Assembly: GCF_001562255.1 (NCBI RefSeq)
Contig: NZ_CP014301.1
Location: 1,612,001 to 1,676,000, forward strand
Source of the DNA: Bosea sp. PAMC 26642
GTDB lineage: Bacteria > Pseudomonadota > Alphaproteobacteria > Rhizobiales > Beijerinckiaceae
Length of the DNA stretch: 64,000 bases
Reading direction: 5' to 3'
Shown: in pieces, positions 45,028 through 53,968 of the stretch
How positions within the stretch are numbered: position 1 is the stretch's first letter
Layout of the letters: each line of letters opens with the position of its first letter
Notes under the pieces: generated by a model
What the model saw: only the letters and a program-made list of their open reading frames with translations
The model's database searches: none
Told to the model about the DNA's origin: nothing
Program-made: the position numbers and the translations under genes

Positions 45028-45837
45028 TCAATGCCCGCCGGAGGTCGCGCCGGACCCCAGATAGACGGCCCGCACATTGGGGTCGTGTCGAACCTCGTCG
45101 GACGTGCCATGGGCAATCAGCCGGCCGCGATCGAGTACGATGACGCTGTCGGAATGGGTGAAGACGACGTCCATGTCGTGCTCGGTGAACAGCACCGCGA
45201 TCCCCTTGGCCGCTGCGATGTCGGCCGTCAGCGCCATCAGTTCGATGCGCTCGCGCGGCGCCATGCCGGCGGTCGGCTCATCCATCAGCAGGAGCCTGGG
45301 CTGGTTGGCGAGCGCGACCGCAAGCTCGACACGCTTCAGATCGCCATAGGCCAGCACGCCGCAGGCGCGCTCGGCCTGCTCGACCATGCCGACCTGCACG
45401 AGCAACGCGTTGGCGGCTTCCCTGTGCTTGTCGCGCGCACGTCCGAACGGGCTGAAGATTTCGCCTGCGTGCGAGATCAGCGCAATCTGGATGTTCTCGC
45501 GCACCGTCATCGAGGTGAAGGTCGCGGTGATCTGGAAGGTCCGGCCGACGCCCATGCGCCAGACTGCACGCGGCTTCATGCCGGTGATCGCCCGCCCCGC
45601 CAGCACGACCTCGCCGCCATCGGGCCGGAGCTGACCGTTGAGCATATTGAAGCAGGTGGTCTTGCCTGCGCCATTGGGCCCGATCAAGGCCAGCATCGTG
45701 CCGGCCTGGACCGAGAAGGACACGCCGTCGACGGCGCGCACGCCGCCGAAGGATTTTTGCAGATCGCGCACCACGAGCACGGGAGAAGAGGTTTCGACCG
45801 CGGCGGCGACCTGGGACTGCGACATCGCCGCGCTCAT
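45028..45837 (-). CDS. Branched-chain-type ABC transporter ATP-binding protein (LivG-like)
   Basis: The 269-residue ATPase has Walker A GPNGAGKTT, signature LAYGDLKRVELAVAL and Walker B LLLMDEPTAGM, with the switch His in FTEHDMDVVF. GRTFQITATFTSMTVRENI is the LivG-type Q-loop region. The start ATG at 45837 overlaps the permease stop by four bases (ATGA), showing tight coupling. The frame is open far upstream, but that part is a shadow of the permease gene. Confidence 0.93.
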   Translation of the reverse strand: MSAAMSQSQVAAAVETSSPVLVVRDLQKSFGGVRAVDGVSFSVQAGTMLALIGPNGAGKTTCFNMLNGQLRPDGGEVVLAGRAITGMKPRAVWRMGVGRTFQITATFTSMTVRENIQIALISHAGEIFSPFGRARDKHREAANALLVQVGMVEQAERACGVLAYGDLKRVELAVALANQPRLLLMDEPTAGMAPRERIELMALTADIAAAKGIAVLFTEHDMDVVFTHSDSVIVLDRGRLIAHGTSDEVRHDPNVRAVYLGSGATSGGH

Positions 45838-47729
45838 CGGCCGGTCTCCGTTGCGAGACCAGAGGGGACGACAGGTTCCCGGCGCACCGACCAGCGCTCG
45901 CGCAGCATCTGCGTCGTGCCGACCAGCCCGCGGGGGAACAGGATAACCAGCAGCACGATCGACAGCCCCAGCCCGAAACGCCAGTACATCGTCGCCTTCA
46001 TCAATTGTTCGCTCAGCCCCGCATAGGCGAAGGCGCCGACGATGGGGCCAGACACGGTCTGGACACCGCCGAGCAGCACCATCAGCAGCGCATCGACCGA
46101 GCGCGGGATTGCCATATAGGTCGGGAACACCGAGCCCTTGAAGAAGGCGAAGAGCGCGCCCGCGATCCCCGCCGCGAAGGCCGCTACCGCAAACGCGATC
46201 CACTGGATCCGCATCACGTCGATGCCGATCGCCTCCGAGCGCAGCGGATTGTCGCGCGCAGCGCGCAACGCGTAGCCCAGCGGCGAGAAAATCGTCAGCC
46301 GCAGCGCCAGGATCGAGACCGCGCAGATCACCAGCGTCAGATAATAGAAGCTGAACTTCGATGCTGCCCAGGCCGAGGGCCAGACGCCGAGAATTCCGTT
46401 GTCGCCGCCCGTGAGCTCGACCCACTGGAAAGCCGTCGCCCAGGCGATCTGCGCGAAGGCGAGCGTCAGCATGGCGAGATAGACACCAGACAGCCGCACG
46501 CAGAACCAGCCGAAGACGACGCCGGCAATGCCCGCCAGGAACGGCGCGAAGATCAGCGCCGGCTCCATCGGCGCGCCGAGCCATTTGACGGCAAGCGCCG
46601 CGCCATAGGCGCCAAGCCCGAAATAGGCGGCGTGGCCGAAGGAGGCCATGCCGCCCGGCCCCATCATAAAGTGCAAAGACGCCGCGAACAGCGCGAAGAT
46701 CACGAGCTCCGTCAGCGTCAGCAGGATGTGGTCGGGCGCGACCAGTGGAGCCAGCGCCAGCAGGGCGAGGCCGATTATCCCGGCGAGCTTCGTCGCATTG
46801 TCGGCCGGCAGCAGCAGAGGCTCGGCCGGGCCATGGCCGCGCGCATGCCCGACCGGAGCCTTGCCCATCAGCCCATAGGGCTTCACGACCAGCACCACCG
46901 CCATCACCAGGAACACCAGCACCAGCGTGATCTTGGGAAAAATCAGAATGCCGAAGGCATGCAGGATGCCGATCAGCACCGCGGCGAGATAGGCCCCCGT
47001 GACGCTGCCGAGCCCGCCGACGACCACGACCACGAAGGCCTCGGAGATCATCGACAGGTCCATGTGCAGGTTGACCGCCTCGCGCGGCAGCTGGAGCGCG
47101 CCGCCCAGACCCGCCAGCACAGAGCCGAAGAAGAAGACCGAGGTGAACAGCATCCGCTGGTTGACGCCGAGCGCGCCGACCATTTCACGGTCCTGCGTCG
47201 CAGCCCGCACCAGCACGCCCCAGCGCGTCTTCTGAAACAACAGCCACAGGGCCAGAAGCACGGCGGGACCGACCGCGATCAGAAAGAGTTCATATGTCGG
47301 GAAGCGGTTGCCGAAGACGATCACGAAGCTCTTGAAGCCGGGCGCACGCGGCCCGAGCTTGTCTTCCGCCCCCCAGATCGCCAGCGTCAGATCCTGCAGC
47401 ATCAGCACGACGCCGAAGGTGGCGAGAAGCTGGAACAGCTCCGGCGCCTGATAGATCCGGCGCAGGACCGTGACCTCGATCAGGATGCCGATAAGGCCGA
47501 CCATCACCGCCGCCAGCGCGACGCCGCCCCAGAATCCCACTGCCTCGGCAGGGCCGAAACGCGTGACCAGAGTCCACGCGATATAGGCGCCCAGCATATA
47601 CAGCGAGCCATGCGCGAAGTTCACGATCCGCGTCACGCCGAAGATGATCGACAGGCCCGACGCCACCAGGAACAGCGACGAGGCCGAGGCCAGGCCGTTG
47701 AGCGTCTGGGTGAGAATGAGATCGATCAT
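45834..47729 (-). CDS. Fused LivH-LivM type ABC transporter permease
   Basis: The 631-residue protein joins both permease subunits in one chain. Residues 1 to about 290 are LivH-like (LVASGLSIIFGVTRIVNFAHG, GGLGSVTGAYLAAVLIGILH). Residues from about 320 are LivM-like (LHFMMGPGGMASFGHAAYFG, RDNPLRSEAIGIDVMRIQW, FPRGLVGTTQ). A polar linker (GKAPVGHARGHGPAEPLLLP) bridges them. Separate genes are the norm; fusions occur in some alphaproteobacterial paralogues that often carry non-amino-acid substrates. The adjacent catabolic genes suggest an aromatic acid or a nitrogen heterocycle as substrate. Confidence 0.92.
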   Translation of the reverse strand: MIDLILTQTLNGLASASSLFLVASGLSIIFGVTRIVNFAHGSLYMLGAYIAWTLVTRFGPAEAVGFWGGVALAAVMVGLIGILIEVTVLRRIYQAPELFQLLATFGVVLMLQDLTLAIWGAEDKLGPRAPGFKSFVIVFGNRFPTYELFLIAVGPAVLLALWLLFQKTRWGVLVRAATQDREMVGALGVNQRMLFTSVFFFGSVLAGLGGALQLPREAVNLHMDLSMISEAFVVVVVGGLGSVTGAYLAAVLIGILHAFGILIFPKITLVLVFLVMAVVLVVKPYGLMGKAPVGHARGHGPAEPLLLPADNATKLAGIIGLALLALAPLVAPDHILLTLTELVIFALFAASLHFMMGPGGMASFGHAAYFGLGAYGAALAVKWLGAPMEPALIFAPFLAGIAGVVFGWFCVRLSGVYLAMLTLAFAQIAWATAFQWVELTGGDNGILGVWPSAWAASKFSFYYLTLVICAVSILALRLTIFSPLGYALRAARDNPLRSEAIGIDVMRIQWIAFAVAAFAAGIAGALFAFFKGSVFPTYMAIPRSVDALLMVLLGGVQTVSGPIVGAFAYAGLSEQLMKATMYWRFGLGLSIVLLVILFPRGLVGTTQMLRERWSVRREPVVPSGLATETGR

Positions 47730-47758
47730 TCAGGCAATTCCCGAGTCGGAACTGCGCC

Positions 47759-47858
47759 GTCATCCCGGGCGCAGCGCAGCGGAGACCCGGGATCCATTCC
47801 GGAACGGTTCAGGCATGGATCCCGGATCTGCGCCGCTTCGCGGCTTGTCCGGGATGAC
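47759..47858 (+). repeat. Inverted-pair palindromic repeat, GTCATCCCGG family
   Basis: Arms GTCATCCCGGGC... and ...GTCCGGGATGAC pair, with inner GGGATCCAT/ATGGATCCC pairing and a centre of about 20 bases. It lies between the substrate-binding protein gene and the permease gene, on the transcript of the importer operon. Confidence 0.88.
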
Positions 47859-47885
47859 AGCGGGGTCAGGTGAAGGCGTGAGCCA

Positions 47886-49103
47886 TCACCCCGCGGGGCG
47901 CAGCGTCTTCACTTCGGCATCGCTGGGCAGATATTTCGCCCCGTCGGCGTAGCGCCAGTCGACCATTACGCCCTTCCCGTCTTTCACAGCGGTCTTGCCG
48001 ACATAAGCGCCGAGGGTCGACTGGTGGTCGATGGCGCGGTACTCGGCCGAGCCGAAGGCGGAAGGGAACTTCAGGCCTTTGAACGCATCGACGAGCTTTT
48101 CCGTTTCCGTCGAACCCGCTTTGACAAGACCGGCCGCGATCGAGTTCATCGTGTCGAATCCGACGACCGAGCCGAGCCGCGGGTAGTCGTTGTATTTCGC
48201 CATATAGGCGTCGCGGAACTTCACGTGCTCGGGCGTCTTGATCTCGGCTTGCGGATAGCCGGTGACGATCCAGCCGACGGGAGCCTCGGCGCCGAGCGGA
48301 TCGAGATATTCCGGCTCGCCGGTCAGCATCGAGACGACAGCCCTGCCCTCGAACAGTCCGCGCGTATTGCCCTGGCGCACGAAATTCGAGAGGTCGGCGC
48401 CGAAGGTGACGTTGAAGATCGCATCGGGCTTGGCGGCTTCGAGCGCCTGCACCGTCGCGCCCGCATCGATGCGTCCCAACGCCGGAAATTGCTCGGCGAC
48501 GAATTCCACGTCGGGCTTGGCCTTCTTGAGCAGTTCCTTGAACCACTTCACGCCGGACTGGCCGTATTCGTAGTTCGGCGCAACGAGCGCCCATTTCTTC
48601 GCCGGAAGCTTGGCGGCCTCCTCGACCAGCATCGCCGCCTGCATGTAGGTCGAGGGCCGCAGACGGAAGGTGTAGCGGTTGCCCTTGGCCCAGACCACGG
48701 CGTCGGAGAGCGGCTCCGAGGCGACATAGAGCTTCTTGTTCTGCAAAGCGAAATCGGCGATCGCCAGGCCGACATTGGATAGGAAGCCGCCGGAGAGCAG
48801 GTCGACCTTCTCGGCGTTGATCAGGTCGCCGGCATGGCGCACCGCATCCTCGGGCTTGCCGCCATCGTCCCGGAAAACCGTCTCGATCTTGCGTCCGAGC
48901 GCGCCTCCCGCCGCATTGATCTGCTCGAGCGCCAATTCCCAACCCTGGCGATAGGGCTTCAGGAAGGCGGGCTGGGCGGTATAGCTGTTGATCTCGCCGA
49001 CTTTGATCGGGCCCGCGCCCTGCGCCCGCACCAGTGAGGGCGCGCCGATCAGGGTAGCGCCGGCGGAAACACCGGCAAGAAAACTCCGACGGTCGATCGT
49101 CAT
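47886..49103 (-). CDS. ABC transporter substrate-binding protein (LivK-like) with Tat signal
   Basis: The 405-residue periplasmic binding protein has a twin-arginine signal (TIDRRSFLAGVSAGATLIG). The mature type 1 fold begins IKVGEINSYTAQPAFLKPYRQG and includes WALVAPNYEYGQSGVKWF. I chose the ATG at 49103 because the AAGGGG ribosome binding site is 7 bases away; the ATG at 49109 is too close. It belongs to the importer group with permease and ATPases downstream on the same strand. The substrate is not a confirmed amino acid; the catabolic cluster hints at a nicotinate-type compound. Confidence 0.9.
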   Translation of the reverse strand: MTIDRRSFLAGVSAGATLIGAPSLVRAQGAGPIKVGEINSYTAQPAFLKPYRQGWELALEQINAAGGALGRKIETVFRDDGGKPEDAVRHAGDLINAEKVDLLSGGFLSNVGLAIADFALQNKKLYVASEPLSDAVVWAKGNRYTFRLRPSTYMQAAMLVEEAAKLPAKKWALVAPNYEYGQSGVKWFKELLKKAKPDVEFVAEQFPALGRIDAGATVQALEAAKPDAIFNVTFGADLSNFVRQGNTRGLFEGRAVVSMLTGEPEYLDPLGAEAPVGWIVTGYPQAEIKTPEHVKFRDAYMAKYNDYPRLGSVVGFDTMNSIAAGLVKAGSTETEKLVDAFKGLKFPSAFGSAEYRAIDHQSTLGAYVGKTAVKDGKGVMVDWRYADGAKYLPSDAEVKTLRPAG

Positions 49104-49191
49104 CGCCATTCCCCTTGTCTGGCCTGTCGCGAAATGCTCCAGGGCGCCTCGACCTGTGTCGCACGCCGGAGAGGTTCGGTCAGCCGGCAAA

Positions 49192-49211
49192 TTCATTTGT
49201 ATACCTATGAA
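49192..49211 (-). promoter_or_regulatory. Palindromic operator candidate upstream of the importer operon
   Basis: TTCATTTGTATACCTATGAA has exact 5-base outer arms (TTCAT with ATGAA) and the core GTATAC. It lies 88 bases before the substrate-binding protein start. Its TTTGT-TAC core resembles the sites at 40551 and 41186 (11 of 18 positions versus the latter), so the same regulator may act here. Confidence 0.4.
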
Positions 49212-49688
49212 CTTGAAGAGCCCCAAAATGCTTGTCAACGCCTAAGAATCGGCAAGCGCTGCCCAAGCCGCAGGCGCATTCCGGACCAACGCTCCAGCGC
49301 CGTTGCGTACCTTTCCATCGCAACCATCTGCGCACTTCGCCTACGAAACGCGACGGCCTGCGGCAAATCAATCAGGCAAGCCTCGCGCAAGCATGAGAGA
49401 GCACCTGCAACATGCTCACACGAAAGGCACACCGACCCTTTATTAACGTTTGCGAGTAAGATTGCCCAAATATTAGACGTATTTATGGGGTCTGAGGCCC
49501 TTGGCTCAGGCGCTCAGCGCAAGCCCCACCAGGAAGATCACCAATTTATTAATCTGACATGCATCGTAAGCATAACGGAACTGATGAGACGCCTCTGTTT
49601 CAGGCACGCCGGCTCCCATATATGCAGTGCACAACGAATTCATCGCTGTCGGGGTTTAAGCCCTCGAAATCACTCAGGAAACTTCACC
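49212..49688 (+). other. Long AT-richer intergenic region before the DUF1127 gene
   Basis: These 477 bases separate divergent genes and are visibly richer in A and T than their surroundings, especially 49438-49560. I see no open frame with a convincing ribosome binding site and no tRNA. The region may hold the promoter of the DUF1127 gene with a long leader, or a small RNA. Nothing more specific can be supported. Confidence 0.35.
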
Positions 49689-49844
49689 ATGTTCGTCACC
49701 ATGATTGCTGCCAAGATCCGCTCTTACCTTCGCTATCGTGAGACCGTCCGCGAGCTGTCGCGTCTGACCGATCGCGAGCTGGATGATCTGGGCCTGTCGC
49801 GCTCGGAAATCCCCTTCGTCGCGCGTACGCACGCCATCGTCTGA
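49689..49844 (+). CDS. DUF1127 domain small Arg-rich protein
   Basis: This 51-residue protein has the DUF1127 pattern KIRSYLRYRETVRELSRLTD followed by RELDDLGLSRSEIP. The ribosome binding site is CAGGAAACTTCACC. Short DUF1127 proteins are widespread in alphaproteobacteria. In Agrobacterium, members are reported to affect phosphate and carbon metabolism through RNA binding; whether this one does is unknown. A strong terminator follows, so it is a single-gene unit. Confidence 0.88.
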   Translation: MFVTMIAAKIRSYLRYRETVRELSRLTDRELDDLGLSRSEIPFVARTHAIV

Positions 49845-49910
49845 GCCTCTCGGCTTCAAATAGTAGTTCTCCCGGGTTCGTGTCCTCCCCTCGAACCTGG
49901 TCGAAGAGCG

Positions 49911-49945
49911 AATGCCCGCTTTCGAGCGGGCATTTTGCGTTTTGG
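49911..49945 (+). terminator. Rho-independent terminator of the DUF1127 gene
   Basis: A 10-bp perfect stem (AATGCCCGCT with AGCGGGCATT) around a stable TTCG tetraloop is followed by TTGCGTTTT. It lies 67 bases after the stop. Confidence 0.9.
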
Positions 49946-50040
49946 GCTTGCATGATACCGAACGGCGAAACCGTCAGGCCATATCATGCAAAGACGATCA
50001 TTCTCTTGACGTTGGACCCGCCGGCGGACACATCGCAGGC

Positions 50041-51447
50041 ATGGAACCCATTCATATCATCGGCGGCGGTCTCGCGGGCTCCGAAGCCGCCTGGCAGGCA
50101 GCACAGGCCGGCGTGCCGGTCGTCCTGCACGAGATGCGGCCCGTCCGCAAAACCGAGGCGCACCAGACGGACGGCCTGGCCGAGCTGGTCTGCTCCAACT
50201 CCTTCCGCTCCGACGATTCGCTCAGCAACGCTGTCGGCCAGCTCCACTGGGAGATGCGTCGGCTCGATTCGCTGATCATCGCGAAGGGCGACGCCCATCA
50301 GGTGCCGGCCGGCGGCGCGCTCGCCGTCGATCGAGACGGGTTTTCGCAAGGCGTCACGGCAGCTCTCGAATCGCATCCGCTGATTACGATCGACAGGGCC
50401 GAGATCGCCGGGCTTCCGCCAGAACTGTGGGACAACGTCATCATCGCGACAGGCCCTCTCACTTCGCCCGCGCTGGCGCAGGGCATCCAGTCCCTGACCG
50501 GCGAGGATTCGCTCGCCTTCTTCGACGCGATAGCGCCGATCGTGCATTTCGATTCTGTCGACATGGAGCAGGCCTGGTTCCAGTCACGCTACGACAAGGT
50601 CGGGCCCGGCGGCACAGGGGCCGATTACATCAACTGCCCGCTCGACCGCGATCAGTACGAGGCCTTCATCGACGCGCTGCTGGCAGCCGAGAAGACCGAG
50701 TTCAAGGAATGGGAGGGCACGCCCTATTTCGACGGCTGCCTGCCGATCGAGGTCATGGCGGAACGCGGCCGCGAAACCCTGCGCTGGGGGCCGATGAAGC
50801 CGGTCGGCCTGACCAACAAGCACAACCCGACCGTCAAGGCCTATGCCGTGGTGCAGCTCAGGCAGGACAATGCGCTCGGCACCCTGTTCAACATGACCGG
50901 CTTCCAGACCAAGCTGAAATATGGCGAGCAAGCCGCGATCTTCCGGATGATTCCGGGCCTCCAGAATGCCGAATTCGCGCGGCTCGGCGGTATCCACCGC
51001 AACACATATCTGAACTCGCCAAAACTGCTCGACGAGCGACTGCGCCTGAAGGCCGATCCGCGCCTGCGCTTCGCCGGCCAGATCACCGGCTGCGAGGGCT
51101 ATGTCGAAAGCGCCGCGATCGGCCTGCTGGCGGGCCGCATGGCGGCGGCCGAGCGACTAGGCCGGCCACTCGACCTGCCGCCCGCGACGACGGCGTTGGG
51201 CGCGTTGGTCAACCACATCACCGGCGGCCACATCGTCACCATCGACGAGGGTCCGCGCTCGTTCCAGCCGATGAACATCAATTTCGGCCTGTTCCCGCAT
51301 ATCGAGGGCCAGGCGACGCATGGTCCCGACGGCAAGAAGCTGAAAGGTCCGGCCAAGAGCGTCGCCCGCAAGCACGCGCTGACGGCCCGCGCGAAGGTCG
51401 AGATGGAGACATGGGCCGAAGGCGTCACGGCGCAGGCAGCGGAGTAA
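50041..51447 (+). CDS. trmFO: Methylenetetrahydrofolate-tRNA-(uracil-5-)-methyltransferase
   Basis: The 468-residue flavoprotein forms m5U54 in the T loop of tRNAs using methylene-THF and FADH2. The FAD Rossmann motif is [20 protein letters not shown]. Family words are [60 protein letters not shown] and [20 protein letters not shown]. The ATG at 50041 matches the family start; the longer open frame crosses the terminator before it. Confidence 0.96.
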   Translation: MEPIHIIGGGLAGSEAAWQAAQAGVPVVLHEMRPVRKTEAHQTDGLAELVCSNSFRSDDSLSNAVGQLHWEMRRLDSLIIAKGDAHQVPAGGALAVDRDGFSQGVTAALESHPLITIDRAEIAGLPPELWDNVIIATGPLTSPALAQGIQSLTGEDSLAFFDAIAPIVHFDSVDMEQAWFQSRYDKVGPGGTGADYINCPLDRDQYEAFIDALLAAEKTEFKEWEGTPYFDGCLPIEVMAERGRETLRWGPMKPVGLTNKHNPTVKAYAVVQLRQDNALGTLFNMTGFQTKLKYGEQAAIFRMIPGLQNAEFARLGGIHRNTYLNSPKLLDERLRLKADPRLRFAGQITGCEGYVESAAIGLLAGRMAAAERLGRPLDLPPATTALGALVNHITGGHIVTIDEGPRSFQPMNINFGLFPHIEGQATHGPDGKKLKGPAKSVARKHALTARAKVEMETWAEGVTAQAAE

Positions 51448-51455
51448 CCCCGCCC

Positions 51456-51599
51456 GTCATTCCGGGGCTTCGCGCAGCGAAGAGCCCGGAACCCACAAGC
51501 TCGAACGGGTACAAAACAGGCGCCCACCGCAACGGATTCTCGGGTCAGGGCGGTGGCTATGGGTTCCGGGCTCAGGCCTTCGGCCTGTCCCGGAATGAC
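51456..51599 (+). repeat. Inverted-pair palindromic repeat, GTCATTCCGGGG family
   Basis: The left arm GTCATTCCGGGGCTTCGCG...GGAACCCA pairs with the right arm TGGGTTCCGGG...GTCCCGGAATGAC. About 45 unpaired bases lie in the centre. It is between the convergent trmFO and squalene/phytoene synthase-like genes and resembles the copy at 37753-37896. Confidence 0.87.
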
Positions 51600-51608
51600 G
51601 ACGAAGAA

Positions 51609-52496
51609 CTACCCTGCGACCTTCGCCGCCCGCCAAACCGCCCATTGCCGCTGCCAAGCCGGCATCGTGATGATCGTGCGGTAGGGATCGTAGCCGCCGC
51701 GCTCCATGCGCTTGAGGTAAGGCTCGACCAGCGCCGACGGCAGGAAGGCAGGTGCCACGGCCGAGGGCACGGTCTCGCGCAGATCGCGCAGTTTTTTCAG
51801 ATGCTTGCGCGCGATCTCACGCAGCTCCTTCAGAGAATAGAGCACGCCCGGTCCGCCACGCCCGCTGACGATGTCGTCGCGCGTGACGCCGTTGCGCGAG
51901 AGGATATCCGCGGGCAGATAGACCTGCCCCGCCGCCGCGTGCCACGGAAAGGCGCGCATCAGTCCGCACAGCGCATAGGCCACGCCGGCATGGCCGCAGG
52001 CCGCCGCACCACCAGGATCACGGCCATTGGCCAACACGATCGAGGCAAGCCGGATCAGCGCGCTCGACGTCTCGCCGGCATAGCCTTCGAGATCGCGCAG
52101 CGACGGCATCGGATCGTCATAGAGATCGAAAATGCGCGCCTCGATCAGCCCGGTCAGCGGTGCGATCGGCAGGCGGTAGCGCGCGACCGCATCGAGCAGG
52201 GCGGCCGCGACGGGATGCGACTGCGCCTGCCCCTTCTCCTCGCCCTCGAGCAGGTCGCGCCACCACTGCATACGCACCTCACCGGGCAGCGGCTCGCTGA
52301 CGGCCGAGCGTACGCGGGCGATCTCGTGGCTGAAGGCATAGAGCGCAAACAAGGCCGGCCGCTGCGATTCGGGCGCATACAACGCCGCGATATAGCGGTC
52401 ATGGTCGTGCTCGCGCACCAGCGCGGTGCAATGGGCGTAAGCGTCGGGAAGCGCATGGTGCGCGGTTTGCCGGCGGTCGTCGGTTTGTGTCGTCAT
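51609..52496 (-). CDS. Squalene/phytoene synthase family protein (NDUFAF6-like)
   Basis: The 295-residue protein has the trans-isoprenyl synthase fold: HDHDRYIAALYAPESQRPAL, FDLYDDPMPSLRDLEGYAGE (first aspartate region) and GQVYLPADILSRNGV. The second Asp-rich motif of true synthases is not evident. The pattern fits the group containing mitochondrial NDUFAF6 rather than hopanoid HpnC/HpnD, and no hpn genes are nearby. The start at 52496 has AGGGTG before it. It lies downstream of the Mth938-like, SecF and SecD genes on the same strand. Confidence 0.82.
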   Translation of the reverse strand: MTTQTDDRRQTAHHALPDAYAHCTALVREHDHDRYIAALYAPESQRPALFALYAFSHEIARVRSAVSEPLPGEVRMQWWRDLLEGEEKGQAQSHPVAAALLDAVARYRLPIAPLTGLIEARIFDLYDDPMPSLRDLEGYAGETSSALIRLASIVLANGRDPGGAAACGHAGVAYALCGLMRAFPWHAAAGQVYLPADILSRNGVTRDDIVSGRGGPGVLYSLKELREIARKHLKKLRDLRETVPSAVAPAFLPSALVEPYLKRMERGGYDPYRTIITMPAWQRQWAVWRAAKVAG

Positions 52497-52601
52497 CGGC
52501 GTCACCCTGCCCGATCAGCACCAGTCGTTCTGCCTCGTTCGATCGCAGTGTAGGACAAGCGCATGGTCCATGGCTACGTCCGCCTGACGTCGGAGGCAGC
52601 G

Positions 52602-52979
52602 TCAATCCACCGCGATCAGCGCCGCCGCCACCCGCCGGTCCTCGCCGACCAGGACATTATAGGTCCGCGCCGCGGGCCCCGTCGCCATGCCTTCGAGCGT
52701 GATGCCAGATCCGCGAAAATGCTCGCGCCACGCGGATGGCAGGAAGGCGATGTCGTTTCCGGTGCCGATCAACAGAAAATCGACGCTGTCGGCCTCATCC
52801 AGCACGGGCTGAAGGCTTTCCATCGTGATCTCGGTAAAGCGCCCCACCGGCCATTGCCGTATCCCGGCCGGCGTCGCCAGGATCGAGCCCCGATGGCTCA
52901 TATCCGCGAAGCGAAATCCACCCGCGCCAAACGCATCGAGCTGATAGCGGCCGGGGACGAAACCCTCGAAGCGGGACAT
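52602..52979 (-). CDS. Mth938-like (DUF498/NDUFAF3-type) protein
   Basis: This 125-residue single-domain protein of the Mth938/DUF498 family has the words VGRFTEITMESLQPVLDEAD, DFLLIGTGNDIAFLP and GMATGPAARTYNVLVGEDRR. The human homologue is NDUFAF3, a respiratory complex I assembly factor. The start lies 8 bases after the secF stop (a TTG at 52991 would overlap it), so it is coupled to secF. Together with the NDUFAF6-like gene downstream it suggests a membrane-complex assembly role. Confidence 0.87.
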   Translation of the reverse strand: MSRFEGFVPGRYQLDAFGAGGFRFADMSHRGSILATPAGIRQWPVGRFTEITMESLQPVLDEADSVDFLLIGTGNDIAFLPSAWREHFRGSGITLEGMATGPAARTYNVLVGEDRRVAAALIAVD

Positions 52980-52987
52980 GCCCGGCT

Positions 52988-53938
52988 TCAACCGGCCTTC
53001 GGCTTCGCACCCGCCGGCAGCTTCTCCTCGGCGTGGTCGGGCCGACCGGCACGGACGTCGAGATAAAGCAGGACGGGCGTCGAGACGAACATTGCCGAAT
53101 AGGTGCAGACCACGACGCCAAACAGCATCACCAACGCAAAGCCCTCGATCGCGGTGCCGCCAAAGAAGACCAGCGCGATCAGCGCGAGCACGGTCGTCGT
53201 CGAGGTGATCGCGGTGCGCGACAGGGTCGAGTTGACCGAGAGGTCGAGCAGGTCCGGGATCGGCATGGTCTTGTAGCGCCGCAGCAATTCGCGTGTGCGG
53301 TCAAACACCACCACCGTCTCGTTCAGCGAATAGCCGACGATGGTCAGAATCGCCGCGATCGAGGTCAGGTTGAATTCGAGCTGGGTGATCAGGAAGAAGC
53401 CGACGGTCAGCACGATGTCGTGCAGCGTGCCGAGGATCGCGCCGATCGCGAGCTGCATCTCGAAGCGGAACCAGAGATAGATCAGCACGCCCATCACGGC
53501 GAGCACGACGCCCAGCGTACCGGCCTGCACAAGTTCGCCGGACACGCGCGGACCGACCGTCTCGACGCGGCGGAAATCATAGGTCCCGGAGAACGCCTCG
53601 CGGGCCTTCACCACGACGCCCTGCTGGGCCGCCTCGCCGCCCGGCTGCAACGCGAAGCGCATCGAAATCTCGCCGCCCGAGCCGAACTCCTGGACCTCGG
53701 CCTCGCCGAAGCCGAGCCCATGGGCGGTCGCGCGCACCTGCGCGATGTCCGGCCGGCCGGCCTTGGCCTGCATCTCGATCAGCGTGCCGCCCTTGAAATC
53801 GATGCCGAAATTCAGGCCGACGGTCAGGAACAGCGCGATCACCAGCACCGAATAGGCTGCCGAGAACGGATAGCTGAAGCGCCGGAAGCGGACGATCTTG
53901 AAGCGGGTGTCGTCGGGAACGATGCGAAGCAGGCGCAT
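52988..53938 (-). CDS. secF: Protein translocase subunit SecF
   Basis: The 316-residue membrane protein has six predicted spans. The family start FGIDFKGGTLIEMQ follows TM1. TM4-TM6 carry GYSLNETVVVFDRTRELLRR and TLSRTAITSTTTVLALIALV. With SecD and YajC it uses the proton gradient to help pull proteins through SecYEG. It follows secD by 30 bases on the same strand. Confidence 0.95.
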   Translation of the reverse strand: MRLLRIVPDDTRFKIVRFRRFSYPFSAAYSVLVIALFLTVGLNFGIDFKGGTLIEMQAKAGRPDIAQVRATAHGLGFGEAEVQEFGSGGEISMRFALQPGGEAAQQGVVVKAREAFSGTYDFRRVETVGPRVSGELVQAGTLGVVLAVMGVLIYLWFRFEMQLAIGAILGTLHDIVLTVGFFLITQLEFNLTSIAAILTIVGYSLNETVVVFDRTRELLRRYKTMPIPDLLDLSVNSTLSRTAITSTTTVLALIALVFFGGTAIEGFALVMLFGVVVCTYSAMFVSTPVLLYLDVRAGRPDHAEEKLPAGAKPKAG

Positions 53939-53968
53939 GAGCTGATCTCCTTGAGCAGATGGCTTGCG

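Noticed and set aside
46005..47873. A long plus-strand frame opposite the fused permease gene
   Set aside because: Composition is extreme (His, Arg, Gln, Asp-rich), typical of the antisense of membrane-protein codons. The permease on the minus strand is unambiguous.
51609..52496. Hopanoid squalene synthase (HpnC or HpnD)
   Set aside because: No hpn genes are nearby, the second Asp-rich motif is not evident, and the neighbourhood fits the NDUFAF6-like group better.
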